A stretch of 64,000 nucleotides of DNA from Stygiobacter sp. RIFOXYC2_FULL_38_25 (lineage in GTDB: Bacteria > Bacteroidota > Ignavibacteria > Ignavibacteriales > Melioribacteraceae): positions 1-64,000 of the forward strand of contig MHAZ01000014.1 of assembly GCA_001803165.1 (NCBI GenBank). Reading direction: 5' to 3'. The notes beneath the pieces are model-generated. The model was given only the letters and a program-made list of their open reading frames with translations. It did not search any database and was not told the origin of the DNA. This document shows, piece by piece, positions 59,700 through 64,000 of this stretch (its first letter is position 1; each line of letters begins with the position of its first letter). A program made the position numbers and the translations under genes.

Positions 59700-60773
59700 T
59701 TACACCACCACTCTATTTATCATTTCCGGTATTTTTTCTGCCGGCAGAACAACATCAGCAAATCCGCCGTCAACAATTGCTTTCGGCATTCCATACACTA
59801 CACAGGATTCTTCATCTTGAGCGATTGCATATCCGCCGATTGATTTTAAATTTTTAACTGCTTCGTAACCGTCTTTGCCCATGCCGGTCATTATAATTCC
59901 AAGAGTATATTTTCCGTAAACGCCAACAACAGAATCCATCATAACATCAACAGAGGGGCGGTGAAGAGTGCCGCTTGGTTCCGGCGAAATTTCAATTGTT
60001 GCCGAGCTTAATGATGAGCCGCGCAGCTTCATGTGAAATCCGCCCGGCGCAATATAGATATAACCGTTTTTCACCGGCTCGCCATGCTCTGCTTCTTTTA
60101 CTTCCAACTTGCAACTGCCGTTTAATCTTTCAGCCAAAGACTTTGTAAACTTAGGGGGCATGTGCTGAACAATAAAAATTGGAACATTAATTTTTTCTGA
60201 AATCAACGGAAGAACTTTTTGAAGTGTGAAAGGACCGCCCGTCGAAATTCCAAGCGCAATAGCTCTGTAACCTGCACGTGGTAAATCTTTTAAGAAGCCG
60301 GTTACTCTTGGTCGAAAAGACGGAGTTGAAGAAATAGCTTTTATTCTATCGAGACGGGCTTTAAGAAGTTTTGTGCGCGCAATTTCTTTTACTTTGGTAA
60401 TTAAATCTTCTTTTATTTTGGAGATGTTAACGCTAACGTAAGACATTTCTTTCGGAATGAAATCAACAGCGCCAATTTCCAAAGCTTTTAATGTTGCTTG
60501 CGCTCCTTCTGTTGTTACAGAGCTTACCATTAAAACAGAAGTTGGGCACTGTGCCATTATTAATTTTAGTGCTGTAAGTCCATCCATCACGGGCATTTCA
60601 ACATCAAGGGTAATTACGTCGGGCTTAAGTTTATTTGCTAACTCTACACCTTCTTGTCCGTTGCGCGCAGTTCCAACAACACCAATACCCGGGTCGCTTT
60701 CCAGCATTATGGTAAGTGATTTCCGCATGAATGCGGAATCATCAATAATCAGCACTGAAACTTTGTCTCTCAA
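59700..60773 (-). CDS. cheB: CheB protein-glutamate methylesterase
   Basis: 357 residues from a TTG at 60773 that overlaps the cheA stop (TTGA); no ATG lies nearby in frame before the receiver motifs. Receiver domain (1-120): LIIDDSAFMRKSL, acceptor Asp in TLDVEMPVMDGLTAL. Methylesterase domain: LGISTGGPFTLQKVL with the catalytic Ser, FIVQHMPPKFTKSLAERL with His, and IIMTGMGKDGYEAVK with Asp. It removes methyl groups from chemoreceptors. No cheR, cheW or receptor gene is in the window. Confidence 0.94.
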   Translation of the reverse strand: MRDKVSVLIIDDSAFMRKSLTIMLESDPGIGVVGTARNGQEGVELANKLKPDVITLDVEMPVMDGLTALKLIMAQCPTSVLMVSSVTTEGAQATLKALEIGAVDFIPKEMSYVSVNISKIKEDLITKVKEIARTKLLKARLDRIKAISSTPSFRPRVTGFLKDLPRAGYRAIALGISTGGPFTLQKVLPLISEKINVPIFIVQHMPPKFTKSLAERLNGSCKLEVKEAEHGEPVKNGYIYIAPGGFHMKLRGSSLSSATIEISPEPSGTLHRPSVDVMMDSVVGVYGKYTLGIIMTGMGKDGYEAVKNLKSIGGYAIAQDEESCVVYGMPKAIVDGGFADVVLPAEKIPEMINRVVV

Positions 60774-62587
60774 GCGTTTGCTTCCAGCTTATTAAATAGT
60801 TCGTGAATATCCAAAATCATAACAACGGTTCCATCGCCCATAATTGTTGAGCCGGCTATTCCATCTATCTTGCCAAGATAGCTGCCGAGAGATTTGATTA
60901 CAACTTCCTGCTGACCAACAAGGTCGTCAACTTTAATTCCGTACCGTTTTTCTGCTATGCCAACTTCAACAACATACTGCCAGCCGTTTCTCTCTGCTTT
61001 CTGTCCGTTCAATTTTCCTTTCAACAATTCTTTGAGTGAAACAAGGGGAAGAATAGAATCCCTAACTTGTATAACTTCTTTTCCTTTGATGGAATAAATC
61101 TGTTCTGCGTTAACTCTAATAACTTCTATTACCGATCCAAGCGGTATTACAATAGTTTCATTGTACGCTTTTACAATCATTCCGGAAATGATAGCTAAAG
61201 TAAGAGGCAACTTAATAATAATTTTAGTTCCTTTGCCCAGCTCCGATTCAATATTAATTATACCGCGTAATTTGGAAACGTTTGTTTTAACAACATCCAT
61301 TCCCACACCGCGTCCGGAAACGTTTGATACTTTTTCTGCTGTTGAAAAGCCCGGCAAGAAAATTAGGTTGATTGCTTCTTGGCGTGTTAACTCTTTGGCT
61401 TTCTCTTTTGTTATTAATCCTTTGCCAACTGCTTTCTCTTTTAAAGCTTCTATATCTAAACCTTTGCCGTCATCTTCAATAGTAATTACAATATTGTTGC
61501 CGAGCTGTTCTGCGGCAAGTATTACAGTTCCCTTCGGATTTTTCCCAGCCGCAATTCTTACTTCAGGTTTTTCAACTCCGTGATCTACCGAGTTACGGAT
61601 AAGGTGAACCAGCGGATCGTTAATTTCTTCAATTAAGTTTTTATCTACTTCGGTCTCTTCACCTTTAATTACAAGTTCAACCTCTTTGTTCAAGTCTCTT
61701 GTAAGATCGCGAACCAATCTTGGGTAGCGGTTGAAAATTTTTGCAATCTTAATCATGCGCAGCTTCATTGCTACCAACTGCAATTCGGTTGTCATCAAAT
61801 CAATTTGCTTTGTTACTTCACCAAAATCGCGGACGTATCTATTGCCTTCGTTTTCAACCGAGAAATGAGTAGTAACCTGCGCTAAACGGTTGCGTCCCAA
61901 AACCATTTCGGAAACAATATCCAGTAAAGAATCCAATCTATCAACATCAACTCTAATTGTGTTTTCTTTTACAGGTGCGGCGGCGGCTTTCTCTATTGCT
62001 TCAACTTTTCTTTCTTCTTGTTTCGGCTTTTCCGGCTGAATTGTTTCTTTTGCAGTTTCTAATGCTGCTTCTCTGGCGGCGGCTTTTGCTTCTTCTTCTT
62101 CAAATTTCGCAAGCGCTTCTTGCGATACTTCCGCCTTAACTTGTACAACTTCTTCAGTTTTCTCGCTTTCAATTTCTCTTAACAGACCTTCGAGAATAAG
62201 GCAAACATTTTCTATAGCAACATTTTCATTCTGTTCGGTTTCAATTTTGTTAAGAAGTTCTTTTATCGTATCGAAGGCAAGAATAATTCCATCCATCAGA
62301 GCTTCGGAAAGGACCGCTTCACCCTTGCGGAGTTTATTGAGAATATCTTCGCACTTGTGAGTTACTTCCGGCAAAGCTTCCAAACCAAGAAAGCCCGAAG
62401 TTCCTTTAATTGTGTGGAAGGAACGGAATATTTGGTTGAGCAGTTCTTTGTCGTCCGGTTTTTTTTCTAATTCAAGAAGATCTACATCAAGTTTCTCAAG
62501 AATCTCCTTGGTCTCAACAATAAAGCTCTCAACAATCTCTTTCATCTCCGGATCGATGAGAGTCGGGTTTTTAGTTAACTGACTCAT
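60770..62587 (-). CDS. cheA: CheA chemotaxis histidine kinase
   Basis: 605 residues. P1 Hpt domain (about 15-120) with IFRSFHTIKGTSGFLG carrying the phospho-His near 55; a Glu/Lys/Ala-rich linker (about 145-205) where the CheY-binding P2 would be, but no clear P2 fold; P3 dimerisation (LDSLLDIVSEMVLGRNRLAQV); P4 kinase with HLIRNSVDHGVE, IEDDGKGLD, FLPGFSTAEKVSNVSGRGVGMDVV in pattern; P5 CheW-like domain to the end. It phosphorylates CheY and CheB. Missing P2 suggests direct transfer. It overlaps the CheZ-like gene by four bases. Confidence 0.94.
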   Translation of the reverse strand: MSQLTKNPTLIDPEMKEIVESFIVETKEILEKLDVDLLELEKKPDDKELLNQIFRSFHTIKGTSGFLGLEALPEVTHKCEDILNKLRKGEAVLSEALMDGIILAFDTIKELLNKIETEQNENVAIENVCLILEGLLREIESEKTEEVVQVKAEVSQEALAKFEEEEAKAAAREAALETAKETIQPEKPKQEERKVEAIEKAAAAPVKENTIRVDVDRLDSLLDIVSEMVLGRNRLAQVTTHFSVENEGNRYVRDFGEVTKQIDLMTTELQLVAMKLRMIKIAKIFNRYPRLVRDLTRDLNKEVELVIKGEETEVDKNLIEEINDPLVHLIRNSVDHGVEKPEVRIAAGKNPKGTVILAAEQLGNNIVITIEDDGKGLDIEALKEKAVGKGLITKEKAKELTRQEAINLIFLPGFSTAEKVSNVSGRGVGMDVVKTNVSKLRGIINIESELGKGTKIIIKLPLTLAIISGMIVKAYNETIVIPLGSVIEVIRVNAEQIYSIKGKEVIQVRDSILPLVSLKELLKGKLNGQKAERNGWQYVVEVGIAEKRYGIKVDDLVGQQEVVIKSLGSYLGKIDGIAGSTIMGDGTVVMILDIHELFNKLEANA

Positions 62588-63351
62588 TTTTTCGAAAATA
62601 GTTCGTCTATTTCTTTTTGTGATGGTTGACTTTGTGTATCGGCTACGAGAGAATCTGCCAGCACTTGTGAATTATGATCTCTATCGTATTTCGCATCGGG
62701 ATTGAATGCTAAATCGTTTGGCAGATTTATTCTATTATCAACTTTAGCATCAGCTTCTTCTTTTGGACCAATATCAAACAGAAGCGAAGAAAGTTTTGTT
62801 TGGATTGAATTCATTAAATGATTTGCCGAAGCCAATTGTTGTGCCGTTATATCCTGAACTTGCAAAGAGATTGTGATATTCATTAAGCCAGTTTGAATTT
62901 TATCTGCAAGATTGATTACAGCTGTATAGTCTTCGTGAATAACTTCGGGATCCAATCCGTTTGTAACTAATTCTTTTATATCAGGATCGTCCGGATATTT
63001 TTCACTCAACCGCTGAATGACCTTCTTTTGAATGTCCAACCTTGTTCTAAGGGATTCAAGTTTAGAAATGATAGTGACTAAATCATTAGAAGCGCCGTCA
63101 ACAACATCAAGAATTTCGGTTACGGCAACTTCAGTTGCATTTGTTACACTATTTATCTGTACTGCTGCTTTCGGCAGTTTATTTGTGCTGTCCAAAATTG
63201 ATTGATTCACATTCTCAAGAAGCGGAATAGTAGCTTTCATGAAATCAACAATCTTTTCAATAGTTGGAATTAATTTTTGCCCATACGCAAAAAAAGAATT
63301 CACGTCGCTTAATTTGTCGAACAGGCTCTGCATATTTTGTACTTGATCCAT
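62584..63351 (-). CDS. cheZ: CheZ-like CheY-P phosphatase with FliM-like C-terminal peptide
   Basis: 255 residues, helical. About 130-195 resembles the CheZ four-helix hairpin: ISLQVQDITAQQLASANHL has D-x-T-x-Q, matching DLTGQ where CheZ uses Asp and Gln to position CheY-P for hydrolysis. The protein ends SQPSQKEIDELFSKK, similar to the CheY-binding N-terminus of FliM here (LSQQEIDALL). The gene lies between cheY and cheA, the usual cheZ neighbourhood. Overall similarity is weak, so this is a remote call; an unrelated helical adaptor is the alternative. Confidence 0.65.
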   Translation of the reverse strand: MDQVQNMQSLFDKLSDVNSFFAYGQKLIPTIEKIVDFMKATIPLLENVNQSILDSTNKLPKAAVQINSVTNATEVAVTEILDVVDGASNDLVTIISKLESLRTRLDIQKKVIQRLSEKYPDDPDIKELVTNGLDPEVIHEDYTAVINLADKIQTGLMNITISLQVQDITAQQLASANHLMNSIQTKLSSLLFDIGPKEEADAKVDNRINLPNDLAFNPDAKYDRDHNSQVLADSLVADTQSQPSQKEIDELFSKK

Positions 63352-63359
63352 GTTAGCAC

Positions 63360-63743
63360 CTACGCAACGGGAGTTGCAATAATTTGTTCAATTTTCTCTC
63401 TAAGCACTTGTGGTGTAAATGGCTTAACAATATAATTGTTAACCTTAGCTTGAAGAGCTTCAACTATGTCTTCCTTCATTCCGCGTGTTGTTACCATTAA
63501 GATTGGCAAAGTTTCATACTTTGGATTAGCACGAACTGCTTTAACTAAATCCAGCCCGGTTAGATCGGGCATGTTCCAATCGGTTATAATAAAATTTATT
63601 GAATCATCTGCTTGCAGTTTAGTAAGAGCTTCTCTCCCGTCGCCGGCTTCAACAAACGCTTCGTGCCCAATTTGCTTAAGAGAGTTAAGAACAATTCTAC
63701 GCATTGTTACAGAATCATCCACAACCAAAAATTTAAGTGCCAT
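63360..63743 (-). CDS. cheY: CheY chemotaxis response regulator
   Basis: 127 residues, receiver only. LVVDDSVTMRRIVLNSLKQIG at the N-terminus, acceptor Asp in FIITDWNMPDLTGLDLV, Thr in MVTTRGMKEDI, and YIVKPFTPQVLREKI with the conserved Lys. This is the classic CheY pattern. When phosphorylated by CheA it binds FliM to switch rotation. It is eight bases upstream of the CheZ-like gene. Confidence 0.93.
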   Translation of the reverse strand: MALKFLVVDDSVTMRRIVLNSLKQIGHEAFVEAGDGREALTKLQADDSINFIITDWNMPDLTGLDLVKAVRANPKYETLPILMVTTRGMKEDIVEALQAKVNNYIVKPFTPQVLREKIEQIIATPVA

Positions 63744-63753
63744 GTTTATACCT

Positions 63754-64000
63754 TTAGTTTAAATATTTCGAAACTTCGTAAGCTACTCTTTTCGGGTCGA
63801 ACGGTTTAACCAGGTAAGAATTAGCTCCGCATTCCAGACCTCTTTGAATATCTTCAGTTGCACCTAACGAAGAAAGCACAATGATCGGTACTTCTTTATA
63901 TTCAAGATTATTTCTGATTGAGGTAATTAATTCAAATCCATCAACATTTGGCATGTTAAGGTCTGTAATAACCAGATCAACTTTCTGTGTCGGAAGAATT
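63754..64000 (-). CDS. CheY-like response regulator, 5' end outside window
   Basis: Partial; the first codons lie beyond 64000. The visible part reads LVITDLNMPNVDGFELITS with the acceptor Asp, then IVLSSLGATEDI, GANSYLVKPFDPKRVAYEVSKYL, the C-terminal half of a receiver domain. It ends eleven bases before cheY, so it belongs to the same operon. An internal ATG at 63954 falls in the middle of the receiver fold, after the acceptor Asp, and is not the start. Confidence 0.9.
   Translation of the reverse strand, partial: ILPTQKVDLVITDLNMPNVDGFELITSIRNNLEYKEVPIIVLSSLGATEDIQRGLECGANSYLVKPFDPKRVAYEVSKYLN

Noticed and set aside
1-64000. CRISPR arrays, tRNA or rRNA genes, insertion sequences, prophage
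   Set aside because: No regularly spaced direct repeats, cloverleaf sequences, transposase or integrase frames were seen; plus-strand open frames are all antisense shadows of well-supported genes.

Overview
The window is one long, almost entirely minus-strand motility locus from an AT-rich, diderm, flagellated bacterium. Two proteins carry the type IX secretion (T9SS) C-terminal sorting signature (NYPNPFNP... ending in a Lys-rich tail), and the flagellum has P- and L-ring genes. That combination fits the Ignavibacteria (Bacteroidota/Chlorobi group) best; this is inference from protein style, not a database match. No rRNA, tRNA, CRISPR array, insertion sequence or prophage was seen.

Layout, in transcription order from right to left. 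(1) 64000-59453: chemotaxis operon with two CheY-type regulators (one cut by the window edge), a CheZ-like protein, CheA, CheB and a small unknown protein. (2) 59037-56295: two secreted proteins with T9SS sorting tails. (3) 56036-43334: flgB-flgC-orf-fliE-fliF-fliG-fliH-fliI-fliJ-motE-like-fliK-flgD-orf-flgE, closed by a strong hairpin. (4) 42904-33735: fliL-fliM-fliN-fliO-fliP-fliQ-fliR-flhB-flhA-flhF-flhG. (5) 33627-11793: a very long tight run with a small membrane protein, fliA (sigma-28), two HDOD proteins, a degenerate histidine kinase, an anchored unknown, flgF-flgG-flgA-flgH-flgI-flgJ-like-flgN-flgK-flgL, two motAB-type stator pairs, fliW, csrA, and a set of phosphorelay proteins with two unknowns. 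(6) 11569-617: sugar-nucleotide genes, a 2032-residue multi-glycosyltransferase and a second glycosyltransferase. (7) 495-1: the 5' part of a flagellin gene.

The regulatory logic can be read from the DNA. Four operon heads (11.6, 33.7, 42.9 and 56.1 kb) have a sigma-54-type -24/-12 element 27-31 bases before the start codon. Each also has a copy of a palindrome close to TGGCTAATATTAGCCA lying 59-92 bp upstream of the -24 GG. This looks like the binding site of one NtrC/FlrC-family activator not encoded here. One of these operons makes FliA, and the flagellin gene has a good FliA-type promoter, so a sigma-54 to sigma-28 cascade is inferred. The flagellin leader also has a hairpin presenting GGA in its loop plus a GGA Shine-Dalgarno, the geometry of a CsrA target, and csrA and fliW sit in the cascade.

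Items most worth following up are the shared sigma-54 activator palindrome, the flagellin leader, the giant glycosyltransferase next to flagellin, the CheZ-like protein whose tail mimics the FliM CheY-binding peptide, the pseudokinase and REC-DHp proteins, the structured flgE leader, and REP/BIME-like elements with GTAG feet in two intergenic regions.
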